From an uncultured Desulfobulbaceae bacterium (lineage in GTDB: Bacteria; Desulfobacterota; Desulfobulbia; Desulfobulbales; Desulfocapsaceae): DNA of 42,947 nucleotides. The notes beneath the pieces are model-generated. The model saw nothing but the letters and a program-made list of their open reading frames with translations. It was not told the DNA's origin and did not search any database. Where the stretch lies: NCBI GenBank assembly GCA_937132035.1, contig CAKZOA010000227.1, positions 1 to 42,947 on the forward strand, read 5' to 3'. Positions 8,550 through 18,400 of the stretch are shown here, piece after piece; position 1 is the stretch's first letter, and the number at the start of each line of letters is the position of its first letter. The position numbers were made by a program, and so were the translations under genes.

Positions 8550-11128
8550 AAGCGTTTGTGCAGTATGGGGTCGAGAAAACGGATGTGGTATGTCGTACCC
8601 CTGTCGCGTTCTACCTCGATTTCGCCTTTGAGCTGCATCTTTACCAGACCGGCGATGATAATGCCAGTGCCAAAGGAGGAGGTCGCCAGGATATCGATGT
8701 CTTCCGGCAGGCCGATGCCGTTATCGGCAATGATCAGGTGAAGATGATTGTTGTCAGAGCGTTTGGCGGTAACGGTGATTGTGCCACTGCGACCCTTTGG
8801 GAAGGCGTGTTTGATGGCATTGGTGATGATTTCGTTGGCTACAAGACCTATGGGCACGGCATGATCGATATCGATGGATATCGGCTCGGCCCGCAGGTCG
8901 AGGTCTATTGTGCTGTCGATCACCATGGAAGAGAGCAGCGACCTGGCGATATCATTGAGGTAGGAGCCCATGTCTATGCGATTGAGATTCTGGGCGGTGT
9001 AGAGCTTTTCATGGACAAGCGCCATTGAGCGGATACGGTTTTCCATTTCCTGGAAAATGGTACGCTGCTGCTCTCCATCGAGCTCCATTCGTTGCAGCTC
9101 GAGCATGGAGATGATGATGAGCATGTTGTTTTTAGTGCGATGGTGGATTTCCCGCAGGAGCACTTCTTTTTCCTGGAGCGATTTCTGCAGCTCCTCACCC
9201 TGTTCTTGCAGTTTCAGCTCTTTTTGGCGCAAACCGGTGACGTCGGTAATCGTACCGACCACTACCTTCTTGTCTTTCCAGGTGGTGGCCTTCGACCAGA
9301 CTTCACCAAAAAAGCGTGTACCGTCGGGACGGAGGCACTCGAGGACATACGGCGGAATGTTGACGCCCTGCTGCCGCAGCTTGATATTTGCCTCGACTTT
9401 GCCACGTTCCTCGGGGATGACCAGTTCGAGCGGATTTTTCCCGATGAGTGTCATTTTTGAGGTGTGAAATAATTTCTCGGCAAATGAGGAGTTGACGTAG
9501 CTGAGTTTGAAGTCCTCGACAATATATACGCCCGCCAGGGAGGATTCGATGGTGTCGCGGTACTTCTGTCTACTCAAGTGAAGAGCCTCGGAGACAATCT
9601 GCCTGCGTTCTATCTCGTCTTCCAGTCTGGTGACGGTTTTCTCGAGTTCCCGCTTTTGAAGCAATACTTCCTCGCTTCGCTTTGCCACTTCTTCTTCCAG
9701 ATAGCCGAAGTACGTCTGCTGCTGTTTTTGGGCGGCGCGCAGCTCTATCACCATGGAGTTGAAGGATGCCGCGAGAGTACCCGGTTCATCGTTGGTTGTC
9801 ACAGGACAGTGGACGTCTAAATTGCCGGCCGTCACCTGTTGAGTTGCAAGAGAAAGTCTCCGCAGCGGAGTAATCAGGTGTTTAATCAGCAGAAATATGA
9901 TGACAATGGAAATGCCGATGGTGGCAAGGGAAAAGACGACGCTGCGGATGGCCAGTTTCCCTATTGTCTGGTCGAGTTCGTCACGACCTGCCGTCACCGT
10001 TTCCAGCATGTCGCTTTGCCGAGCGACAACGCCGAAGATCCACTGATGTTTTGGCATTCTGCTGGTGACCACATAGTAGTTCTCGCCTTCCAGCGTTACT
10101 ATCCGTTGCTGCTCCTTCTCTTCGAGCAGAGACGTTGTAAGGTTTCTGACCTTCCCGGATTGTGATTGGCCGAGTAAAAGAGTCAGTCGATCGCTGGAAT
10201 ACCGATATTTCGAAGGGAAATGCTCGATGCCGAAAAGTGCGAAATACTTTTCGGGGAAAGCGATTACCCTGCCGTCACTATCCAGCAGGAAGGAAAACAA
10301 CAGCCATTTTTCATCTCCATCATTGTCGGGGGTGAGTATGTCGTCAACGACGTCTGTCAGGGGAATATCGATGCCGGTTATTCCACGAAATTGGCCGGTA
10401 TCATCATAGATCGGCGCACTGGCGGTGAGCATGAACCCGTCAACGACATCGTCTTTGTAGACGTTTGTCCAGCGCACATTTTCAGTGCGTTCTTCGCTGG
10501 CGGTAAAGATTGTCATCGGTTCGCCGTCGCGGAGGTCGAAAACCGACGATGGCGGAATTTCGGAGGCTGCCTTTTTGTAGTGTTCTCTTTCGGTGCAGTA
10601 CAGTCCGATACCGGAAGTGGTAATTGAGTGACTGGCAAGGACTTCGGGGTTTTCCGTGAGCACCCTCCTAAACAGCGGTGTCATATGGGTCAAAGCCCGC
10701 AGTTCTTCGCGGACTGGCTGGGAAATCTGTGAGTCTCCCCAATAAACTGTGGTCACCGGTGCTTTGAGATCATTGATATAATTGCCGGTAAGAGACGAGC
10801 GAAAAAGATCGTTGTGATAGAGGGGAGTGCCGGCATAGAGGTTGAGATCGTTGTAGATGGCCGTTGCCTGACTTCCCAGCATGGCGGCCGAGGCGGCAAT
10901 CCGGTCGAAATGATTTTGATAATGACTGGCCTTCTCCCGGGCAATTATCTGAAGTGAAGACAGTGTCTGGTGGGTGATATGGTCGCTGTGAATTTCAAGA
11001 GCCCTGTCGCCGTAGTCGCTGAGAGTGTGCAGAGATGACCAGGTAATGGGCACCACCGCCAGGATAACGACGGCAGTGAGCATGAGAAATAGTTTAGCTC
11101 CAAGATTTTCTTTAAGTATTTTTGTCAT
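8546..11128 (-). CDS. dCache-HAMP-PAS sensor kinase of the HisKA_2 type
   Basis: About 860 residues from the ATG at 11128; a second in-frame ATG ten codons upstream at 11158 is possible. Order: transmembrane helix (about 12-34), a large periplasmic sensor (about 40-355) containing GITGIDIPLTDV and typical of dCache domains, a second transmembrane helix, HAMP (LITPLRRLSLATQQVTAGNL), a coiled coil (about 455-510), PAS with EVWSKATTWK, then HisKA_2 with EIHHRTKNN (phospho-acceptor His663 immediately before Arg), and HATPase with VANEIITNAIKHAF and IADNGIGLPE. Cache domains usually bind small metabolites such as amino or carboxylic acids. It is coupled to the receiver gene that follows. Confidence 0.9.
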   Translation of the reverse strand: MTKILKENLGAKLFLMLTAVVILAVVPITWSSLHTLSDYGDRALEIHSDHITHQTLSSLQIIAREKASHYQNHFDRIAASAAMLGSQATAIYNDLNLYAGTPLYHNDLFRSSLTGNYINDLKAPVTTVYWGDSQISQPVREELRALTHMTPLFRRVLTENPEVLASHSITTSGIGLYCTEREHYKKAASEIPPSSVFDLRDGEPMTIFTASEERTENVRWTNVYKDDVVDGFMLTASAPIYDDTGQFRGITGIDIPLTDVVDDILTPDNDGDEKWLLFSFLLDSDGRVIAFPEKYFALFGIEHFPSKYRYSSDRLTLLLGQSQSGKVRNLTTSLLEEKEQQRIVTLEGENYYVVTSRMPKHQWIFGVVARQSDMLETVTAGRDELDQTIGKLAIRSVVFSLATIGISIVIIFLLIKHLITPLRRLSLATQQVTAGNLDVHCPVTTNDEPGTLAASFNSMVIELRAAQKQQQTYFGYLEEEVAKRSEEVLLQKRELEKTVTRLEDEIERRQIVSEALHLSRQKYRDTIESSLAGVYIVEDFKLSYVNSSFAEKLFHTSKMTLIGKNPLELVIPEERGKVEANIKLRQQGVNIPPYVLECLRPDGTRFFGEVWSKATTWKDKKVVVGTITDVTGLRQKELKLQEQGEELQKSLQEKEVLLREIHHRTKNNMLIIISMLELQRMELDGEQQRTIFQEMENRIRSMALVHEKLYTAQNLNRIDMGSYLNDIARSLLSSMVIDSTIDLDLRAEPISIDIDHAVPIGLVANEIITNAIKHAFPKGRSGTITVTAKRSDNNHLHLIIADNGIGLPEDIDILATSSFGTGIIIAGLVKMQLKGEIEVERDRGTTYHIRFLDPILHKRL

Positions 11129-11158
11129 GCAATCGGTGGTGCCTAAAGCGAACGGCAT

Positions 11159-11276
11159 CGGCGTAAGGCGCGTGCGGGGAAAAGATCCCCGGCAAGAACA
11201 ACCGCAGTCATTCTCTCTGGAGAGGCTTTCCGAAATTCTATGTCGTCATCTTCCAACTCATGGCAAGCCTACCTTC
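11159..11276. other. Upstream region of the HisKA_2 kinase operon
   Basis: About 120 bases upstream of the kinase gene. A short inverted repeat (GGGGA, then AAAGA, then TCCCC) is present at about 11176-11191. I see no convincing promoter pair, riboswitch or coding region. Confidence 0.3.
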
Positions 11277-11567
11277 TTATTGGCCATTTTTCCAGCCCAT
11301 TTTGCTGCCGACTGCATACTTCCAAAGTGAAGCGACGAAACAGAGCCGGTCCATATCGTAAAAAGAGGAGAAAAGCTCTATTATCCTATACAACCCGGCA
11401 GGTAATATAGTGTACAAGTATCTGATCCCCTCTGTGAAGAAAGTGTTATAGAACAGATTAACAACGCCATCTATCCTTTTGTACCGCTCTGGATCGACAT
11501 CCACCTTCTCTCCCTCAAGCATGGCCCAGGCACTGCAACCACCATAGGCAGAACGGTATTTTGGATC
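11277..11567 (-). pseudogene. YHS-domain-like fragment
   Basis: The minus-strand frame reads DPKYRSAYGGCSAWAMLEG and then VDVDPERYKRIDGVVNLFYN. This follows the tail of YHS-domain proteins, where a PEKY...YGG.CAWAM..G segment is followed by DPE...K..DG..YLNYN. The normal N-terminal half is missing: the frame meets a stop 14 codons upstream, at 11607-11609. The end after NTFFTEG does not look like the family, which suggests a frameshift. The recognisable part is about 44 codons long (11436-11567). YHS proteins are small periplasmic or metal-related proteins of uncertain role. This copy is very unlikely to be functional. Confidence 0.5.
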
Positions 11568-11843
11568 TTCCGTCTCAAGCGTACTTTGCTTCTTTTTTAC
11601 GTTGAATTATGCAGCTGCATGTGGCGGGTACAATTTCTCCCGGGATTTACCATCTACCGTAACTCTGGACTTGATTCGTCGTATTGGTATCTGATCCGGC
11701 ATCCAGGCAAACGGGTCTGGCACCCTCTCCTATACTTACCCTGGATTGCTGCCTTCGCCGCAATGGTAAACGGTAATATTCAGCCACCTACACGAGCAAC
11801 CTCCTTGGCCAGCAGCCCTTTCTGTCTTCCGTCATCTTGAGGC
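11568..11843. other. Gene-free stretch with decayed coding traces
   Basis: No intact gene. On the minus strand a short open frame ending at 11607 reads VPDPFAWMPDQIPIRRIK and then DGKSREKLYPPH. It looks like old coding sequence, but I cannot name the family. The plus-strand frame across the same bases (11586-11840) has no recognisable features and no ribosome-binding site. Confidence 0.35.
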
Positions 11844-12310
11844 TTAAGTAGGCTCATTTTGGAAGAATCCAAATTTCTTTGTCGCTTTGCAGCGTAGCCC
11901 CATCTCCTCCATAATGCGTGCGACACGAAGCCGGCTCACTTTCGAGAATACATCTTCATCGCGCAGGTCCCCAGCAACCAGCGGACTACCGACCATCACC
12001 TTATGAGCGCTGAAGATAGATAGAGCTTTTTTAGGATACCTCATTCTATCTCAATGCCTTTGATCTTCTTTTCCAGTTCTCTGATCCTTTTTTCTTGATC
12101 CGTCAGGCCCTCACGACCATTTCCCGAAAAGGCAAGTTCCTCTTTGGCTCTCAGTTCGCTTCGCCATGTATAAAGCAGGTTTTTAGAGATGCCATGGTCA
12201 CCCGCAACGTCTTTCACCGATCGCCCTGGTTCTTCAGGTAGTCGAACAGCATTGCGTTTGAAATCAGGACCGTATTTTCTTCTCTGAACACTCATATCTT
12301 TCTCCTGCAA
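11844..12310 (-). mobile_element. Remnant of an IS3-family insertion sequence
   Basis: The remnant holds an orfA followed by a truncated orfB on the minus strand. OrfA (12041-12310) has the helix-turn-helix of IS3-type transposases (YGPDFKRNAVRL, SVKDVAGDHGISKNLLYTW) and a leucine-zipper-like end (KRIRELEKKIKG). It ends in a TGA where the family usually has an Arg codon (ER.ILKK), just before a slippery CTAAAAAAG. OrfB resumes in the -1 frame as KKALSIFS, then jumps to AHKVMVGSPLVAGDLRDE and VARIMEEMGLRCKATKKF, so roughly 60 codons are missing between these. The rest of orfB, with the catalytic DDE residues, is gone. No convincing terminal inverted repeats were found. The element cannot move by itself. 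Confidence 0.8.
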
Positions 12311-12316
12311 ATTTCT

Positions 12317-12508
12317 TTAGCCAGCTTGAGTGAGTTTCCACTCTTTTATAACAGGATTGGTCCTCTTTGGGTCCGCAAAGTATTCTTCCGTTTTGCTATG
12401 GTAGAAGCAACCACCAGTAGCAATTATTGAGAAGTCGACTGGAGCGGGTGCTGTGATTATTGTTTCCCCATTGGTTCCAATTGAGAGTGGATTTGTAGTA
12501 CCGCCCCC
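12317..12508 (-). pseudogene. Unidentified C-terminal coding fragment
   Basis: A 63-codon minus-strand frame with no start codon, bounded upstream by a stop at 12509-12511. It reads GGGTTNPLSIGTNGETIIT, then VDFSIIATGGCFYHSKTEEY, and ends IKEWKLTQAG. The composition looks like real protein, but I do not recognise the family. It lies between the IS3 remnant and the start of the 12.5-20.5 kb cassette. It is probably the tail of a gene cut by the insertion or by a later deletion. Confidence 0.3.
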
Positions 12509-12550
12509 CTAAAAGATTACTTCCTTAATCTCAGCTCGGAGGACCATGGT

Positions 12551-13669
12551 ATGAAAAGTGAAAACGTTTCTAAAACTGGACCAGACTTCCTGCAGTACAA
12601 TCTAAAAGATAAACGTCGCATTGCACCAGCCGTTGTAGGTGATCCAAACCTCGGCCCCTTCAAAATGCTGCCCGGCACTTGGGCAAATATTCGGGTTTCT
12701 GATCGTCGAAACGACCCCGAGGGCCCTAACCGCTTTTTTGGCCAAGGGGGCAGCCCGCTGAATGGCCGTGGCTGGAATATCATCGCGTTACCCTTTATGC
12801 GGGATGAAGACGGACCACCTTATCGGGTTTTAATGAACCAATATAACGAAGTTTTGCATTTTGACACCGTTGATGACAAAGTTCCAAACCGCGGAATCAA
12901 TTTTGGCAGCGGCGAAAATACCGACCAGTCTGTAGCCGCCCTCGATTATACCCAGCAAATCAGACAGATAAAAGCCGATGACGACGCCGGAAGCGGCAAG
13001 GCTCTCGATGATGAACTCCCAATACACCATGAGCCGGGTTTTTTCCTGCACATGAAAGAACAGACCGTGCAGGACTTTACCATAGCGCGTCTGGCGACTA
13101 TCCCACACGGCAATGCGGCCAATGCAGTTGGCAAATTTACTGAGTTTGACGGACCGCCAACGATTCCAGAGCTCAGCGCCTTGCCCGAAGGTGCCTCAAC
13201 CTTCGATATTGTAGATGCCGTGAAATCGGACTTCCCCATTGAGGCCGAACGAGACTATCTCGCCCCGTATCGGCACTATATAGACAACCCGTTCTTAGGC
13301 CAGGAAAGCGCACCGTTTCCCGGCTTTCACCCTTTGAACGTTAATAACCTTATCAAGCTCGGAGTAGATGGTGAGGCCTCCAAGATACAACGAACAACAG
13401 AGCTCGTTTTAGACACCGACGTGATGGAGGGTGGAATCAGCAATATTCCGTTTATCGAGCGCCAGGCTGACGCGGCACTTATGCGCAGCACCTTCTGGAT
13501 CATGGAATTGGACGAAGAAGGTCCTTTTGGTGAACAGCGTCTGCAACTTGCCTATTCGCAGTTTATTTTTCTTGATTTCTTCCAGCGACGTGACGGTCGC
13601 GACGGCCTGATACGCTGGCCACACGTTTCTATCAATTTGATGGAGAAGATAGCTCCGCCATCAAACTAA
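12551..13669 (+). CDS. FABP/nitrobindin-like beta-barrel protein (possible heme or lipid binder)
   Basis: A 372-residue protein without a signal peptide; GGAGG at 12538-12542 supports the ATG at 12551. Several spaced motifs resemble the small lipocalin/FABP-like barrels of the nitrobindin (THAP4 C-terminal) group: LGPFKMLPGTWAN at the start of the barrel, GRGWNIIALPF, YNEVLHFDTV...VPNRG, IHHEPGFFLHM and IARLATIPHGNA. It is about twice the usual length of such barrels; the second half (about 215-372) is unrecognised. Members bind heme or hydrophobic ligands. As first gene of a cassette with an oxidoreductase-esterase fusion it could carry a hydrophobic substrate. The fold call comes from motif memory and needs a structure search. 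Confidence 0.5.
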   Translation: MKSENVSKTGPDFLQYNLKDKRRIAPAVVGDPNLGPFKMLPGTWANIRVSDRRNDPEGPNRFFGQGGSPLNGRGWNIIALPFMRDEDGPPYRVLMNQYNEVLHFDTVDDKVPNRGINFGSGENTDQSVAALDYTQQIRQIKADDDAGSGKALDDELPIHHEPGFFLHMKEQTVQDFTIARLATIPHGNAANAVGKFTEFDGPPTIPELSALPEGASTFDIVDAVKSDFPIEAERDYLAPYRHYIDNPFLGQESAPFPGFHPLNVNNLIKLGVDGEASKIQRTTELVLDTDVMEGGISNIPFIERQADAALMRSTFWIMELDEEGPFGEQRLQLAYSQFIFLDFFQRRDGRDGLIRWPHVSINLMEKIAPPSN

Positions 13670-13689
13670 TGCAGGTGGCTGGCGGCAAT

Positions 13690-13719
13690 CCTCTCTGCGC
13701 ATGAAATTGCACAGAGAGG
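13690..13719 (+). terminator. Hairpin between first and second cassette genes
   Basis: CCTCTCTG (13690-13697) pairs perfectly with CAGAGAGG (13712-13719) around a 14-base loop that can add two more GC pairs. A T-rich stretch (TTGATCATTTTTG) follows. It lies 18 bases after the first gene's stop and could act as a terminator, an attenuator or an mRNA-processing site. Confidence 0.5.
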
Positions 13720-13803
13720 TTGATCATTTTTGAAGCTTCCAAACCAAGGGCTGATCTACGCTCTTTTGTGACAGAGTGTACAAATTTCGCGAGGAGGTAT
13801 GCC

Positions 13804-15408
13804 ATGAGCAGTATTCGTTCACCATTTCTCGGTCCCATTGTCGGTCACACAACCTCTACCTCATGCCGTCTTTGGGTACAGGCCGGCGATCCAAACGATC
13901 AGGGAATAACACTCTCCGAAAACAGGCGAACAATCGGTATCATCACCATTCTTGACAGACAGAAGCAGCCTGTCTACTCAGCGGGAAACACAGCCTATTT
14001 CCGGCTGCACCGGGAATTTGATCGTACGGGAACCTACAACATCGGCATTGACCCGACCACTGGTGGCGGACCGCCATTCGAACTGAAACCAAATACAAAA
14101 TACACCGTGCGATTGGGTACCCTTACACTTGATGATGCATATCCTAATGAAACGAACGTTTCGGATGAAGAGCTTCTCAAACGGCTTCCCCCGGCAACAG
14201 TATGGGTTGATGACCTCATCAATCTTCCGGAAAAGATGAGTGAGGCAAGTTTCAGAACCTTTCCTGGAAACGGCAATGGACTCAGTTTTATGTTCGGCTC
14301 CTGTCATTATCCCGGTCTCTTCTGGAAGAAAAAGCTCTCCGGCCGGATTTTCAAGTCCATGATCGATCAGATTTCCAAAACCCGATTCGGGCGGAAACCA
14401 CAGTTGAGCCTCATGGTGGGAGACCAGGTCTATGCGGACATGCTGAACCGACATGTGCCGGTGGGGCTTGCCGATACCTTTGCGGAATTTCAGTCGAGGT
14501 ACCATGAAGCCTTTAGCACGCCTAACCTTCGCACGTTGATGAATCAGCTGCCGACGTACATGATTCTTGATGACCATGAAATCGAGGACAACTGGACCCA
14601 GGACCGAATCAGCAGCAGCAGAAGCAAGCGGGTACTGTTTAATCTGGCGATGGGCGCCTATATGAGCTATCAGTGGAGTCATGGTCCCCGTAATTATGAG
14701 GGCCGGGTCTTTTACTCCTTTTCCGTTGGCGACTATCCCTTTTTTGTTCTTGATCAGCGAACACAGCGGTTCAAAGATGATGACGCAGGACTTGAGGACA
14801 ACCATCTCCTTGGACGGCCCTCGCAAGATCCGAAGAATGAGCCCGGGCAACTCGAATATCTGCTCGACTGGCTGCGCAGATTGAAAAATGATCCACGTCC
14901 CAAATTTATCGTCTCTCCCTGTGTGTTCGTGCCCAATCCGGTGGTGACGGCACGGGGCGACAAGCAGAAAGAGAAAAGCGATTCCTGGCCTGCCTTTCCG
15001 GCGACCAGGCGACGGATTCTTTCAACAATCCTCGAGCATAACATTCAGAATGTGGTCTTCCTCTCGGGTGATATTCACTGCTCAAATGTTGCTGAAATCA
15101 GGTTTGACGGCAATTCAGAAGCCAGGAAAATTAAAGCTTTCTCCATCGTCAGTTCAGCCTTTTACTGGCCGTTTTGGTTTGCTGATGGTGAACCAAGCAA
15201 CTATGTGCATGATTCCCATCAGGAGAATGACACCTTCATTGTTGATAAAGAAAAAGGATTAACCATGGACTATCAGGCGACCAATTTTACTCAAAAAGAC
15301 AACTTTTGCCGGGTAGATGTCGACTGGGAGAATCGCAAGGTCATCGAAGTGAAGGCGATCGGCTACGATGGCGACGAACTCACCAAATCAACGCTGCAGC
15401 TTGCCTGA
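13804..15408 (+). CDS. PhoD-like metallophosphoesterase
   Basis: A 534-residue protein beginning at an ATG with a strong GAGGAGG six bases upstream (13791-13797); the frame extends 28 codons further upstream but that part is not supported. The PhoD metal-site motifs are all present: FMFGSCHYPG, LMVGDQVYADM, YMILDDHEIEDNW and VFLSGDIHCSNV. An N-terminal beta domain (GPIVGHTTSTSCRLWVQAG) matches the usual PhoD accessory domain. No Tat or Sec signal peptide is visible, unlike secreted alkaline phosphatase D, so it probably works in the cytoplasm. PhoD-family enzymes hydrolyse phosphomonoesters or phosphodiesters. Its substrate within this cassette is unknown. Confidence 0.87.
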   Translation: MSSIRSPFLGPIVGHTTSTSCRLWVQAGDPNDQGITLSENRRTIGIITILDRQKQPVYSAGNTAYFRLHREFDRTGTYNIGIDPTTGGGPPFELKPNTKYTVRLGTLTLDDAYPNETNVSDEELLKRLPPATVWVDDLINLPEKMSEASFRTFPGNGNGLSFMFGSCHYPGLFWKKKLSGRIFKSMIDQISKTRFGRKPQLSLMVGDQVYADMLNRHVPVGLADTFAEFQSRYHEAFSTPNLRTLMNQLPTYMILDDHEIEDNWTQDRISSSRSKRVLFNLAMGAYMSYQWSHGPRNYEGRVFYSFSVGDYPFFVLDQRTQRFKDDDAGLEDNHLLGRPSQDPKNEPGQLEYLLDWLRRLKNDPRPKFIVSPCVFVPNPVVTARGDKQKEKSDSWPAFPATRRRILSTILEHNIQNVVFLSGDIHCSNVAEIRFDGNSEARKIKAFSIVSSAFYWPFWFADGEPSNYVHDSHQENDTFIVDKEKGLTMDYQATNFTQKDNFCRVDVDWENRKVIEVKAIGYDGDELTKSTLQLA

Positions 15409-15452
15409 TTTGAGCGCTGACATACCCCTGGTCTTTTATCTGGAGGTCTGGC

Positions 15453-18400
15453 ATGAAAAGAATATCTTCTCCCATTGCGGAAATGAAACAGCACTATACC
15501 GCTGTTGTCGTCGGCTCGGGTTATGGGGGCTCAATTGCCGCCTCAAGGCTTGCTCGAGCCGGACAAAAGATTTGTGTACTGGAAAGAGGCAGGGAGATTC
15601 TTCCCGGTGAATATCCGGATGATGAACTCTCGGCTGCAGGTGATTTTCAAGTCGACCTCCCCAGGAAACTGCTGGGCAACCCGGCAGGACTGTACGATTT
15701 CAGGGTCAACGAAGATATCAATGTATTTCTTGGCTGCGGTCTTGGCGGGACATCATTAGTGAACGCCAACGTAGCGCTGGAGCCGGAACCTCGGGTGTTT
15801 GAGGATGCCAGGTGGCCTCAAAAACTGAGGGAAGACGCCGACGGACTCCGAAGGGGTTTCAAAAGAGCTCTACAAAAGCTTGAGGCTGTACCATATCCAG
15901 CAGACAGTCCCGTTCTTACCAAATTTGAGCAGCTGCAGGCCTCGAGCAAAAAGGTGGGGGGGAAGGTGTACCATCCACCTATTGCCGTGACGTTTAAAGA
16001 CGGGCCGAACGCGACCGGGGTCGAGCAGAAAGGCTGCAACCTCTGTGGAGACTGTGTGTCCGGGTGTAACCATGGTTCCAAGAATACGGTTCTCATGAAC
16101 TATCTCCCTGATTCCCGGGAGTATGGTGCCGAGATTTTCACCTGCGTTGAGGTCCTGCGGGTTGAAGCGAGTGTCGGTGAATGGCGTGTGTATTACCGAG
16201 TAATTGATGGAGGAGCAGACAAGTTCTCGGCACCTGAAAGATTCATTACCGCAGATCATGTGATACTGGCTGCGGGAACACTCGGTTCCACTGAGATACT
16301 GCTGCGCTCTGCCGCCAGGGGTCTTTCTCTATCGAACAGACTTGGTCATAATTTTACCGGCAACGGTGATGTGCTGGGTTTTGCCTACAACGCAGACTCT
16401 CCGGTACACGGTATCGGTTTTGGCAGCCGGGAGCCTGAGCAGATGATGCCTGTGGGACCAACGATAAGCGGTATCATTGACCTTCGTAATCAACCGGATC
16501 TGGAGAAGGGAATGGTCATCGAAGAGGGCGCAATCCCCGGAGCTCTGTCTTCCATTATGCCCGCCGCCTTTGCAGCGGCTGCAAGAGCTGCCGGTACGGA
16601 TACCGACGTCGGGGATATTGTCCAGGAGAAGACGCGGGAGGTCGACAGCCTGGTGAACGGTGCCTACCGCGGCGCCATCAACCACACCCAGACTTTTCTG
16701 GTCATGGCCCATGATGACGGTGCGGGACAGCTTGTACTCGAGGACGACAAGGTCAGGGTTCACTGGCCGGAGGTCGGAGAGCAGAGCCTTTTTACCCGTA
16801 TTAACAAAAAACTCAAAGAGGCGACTGCGGCAATTGGCGGCACCTATGTTCCCAATCCGACCTGGAATCCGGTTCTCGGTCACGATCTGATCACCGTTCA
16901 CCCTCTTGGAGGCAGCATTATGGCTGAGAATGGTGCCCATGGGGTGGTCAACCACATCGGTCAGGTTTTCAACAGCAGCGGCGATGACAGTGTACACCCC
17001 GGACTCTATGTCATGGACGGGGCGATAATTCCACGTCCTCTGGGAGTCAATCCGTTGCTTACCATCTCAGCTCTTGCCGAACGCAATGTCGAGCTGTTGG
17101 CTAAGGCGCAGGGCTGGCAGATAGATTGGAGCACTATGCCGCGTCCGCTGCCACCTGAGCATCCGGTGAAGCCGGGACTGCGCTTTACCGAACGCATGAC
17201 GGGGCATGTGCTTATCGGCGAAGTTCTTGATTTTGAACAGGCAGAGAAAAAGGCGCGTAGGACGGGATCCGACTGCTCCTTCATACTGACTGTGACGACT
17301 GATGATCTGATCACGATGCTTAGGGACGAGCCGCACAGTGCAATGCTGTCCGGGACTGTATCGTTGCCGGCGCTCTCGACCGCACCGCTTATGGTTAGTG
17401 ATGGTGACTTTCAACTGCTCAGTGCATCGCCTGATAGGATTCAAACCAAAGAGATGGTATACACCATGACTCTTACTTCAGAAGATGGAAAGAAATATCA
17501 GTTCCATGGGAAGAAGACAATTCATCAAGACCAGGGAGCCGATCTTTACGCGGATACGACCACACTCTTTGTAACCATCTTCTCGGAAGACGGCAGGCAG
17601 CAGCTGGGCAGGGGGATCCTGCGCATCCTTACCGAAGATCTGTTGCGGCAGCTTGGTACTCTGCAGGTAACAGGGGAGACTGATCCGGCACGCAGGCTCC
17701 AATTGGTGGCGGAGTTTGGCCACTTTTTTACCGGCTCTCTTTTTGACATCTACGGCGGGGTGTTTGCCCGGCCGACGCTGTTTAACCCGGATGCACCGGC
17801 TCGAAAGCAGCGTCAGCTTCGACTTTCAGCTCCTGAAATACACGGGATAACCGCACAGGATGGGACAATACTGCGGCTGACCCGTTATCGGGGTGGCAGC
17901 AAAGGCCCTGTATTGCTCAGTCACGGCCTTGGCGTCTCTAGTCGAATTTTCAGCCTCGATTCCATTGACACCAACCTCTGTGAGTTCCTTTTCGCCCACG
18001 GTTATGACCTCTGGCTGCTTGATTATCGCTCAAGCATCGAACTTGATGCGTCGCACAGGCCGCACACTGGTGATGACATCGCCCTGCAGGATTATCCAGC
18101 GGCAGTGGACAAAATTCTACTGGAGACCGGCGTGGATGGTCTGCATGCACTGGTTCACTGCTTTGGTTCGACGACTTTTTTTATGGCTATGCTTGCCGGC
18201 CTTAAAGGGGTTCACTCCGCCATCTGCTCACAGATTGGCCCGCACGTTCTGACACCGCCGGTAACGGCTCTGAAGTCCGGCCTATACCTCCCTGACGCCT
18301 TGCGTTTTCTCGGGGTAAACTCGCTGACGGCCTATGCAGACACCCACGACGACTGGACCGAGAAACTGTTCAACAAACTGGTCGCCTTGCAGCCCCTGGC

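Noticed and set aside
8558-9028. Plus-strand frames opposite the HisKA_2 kinase
   Set aside because: They are antisense to the kinase's catalytic domain, lack start signals and resemble no family.
12491-12512. Terminal inverted repeat of the IS element at the C-rich stretch
   Set aside because: No matching inverted copy was found at the other side of the remnant, so an IS end cannot be supported.
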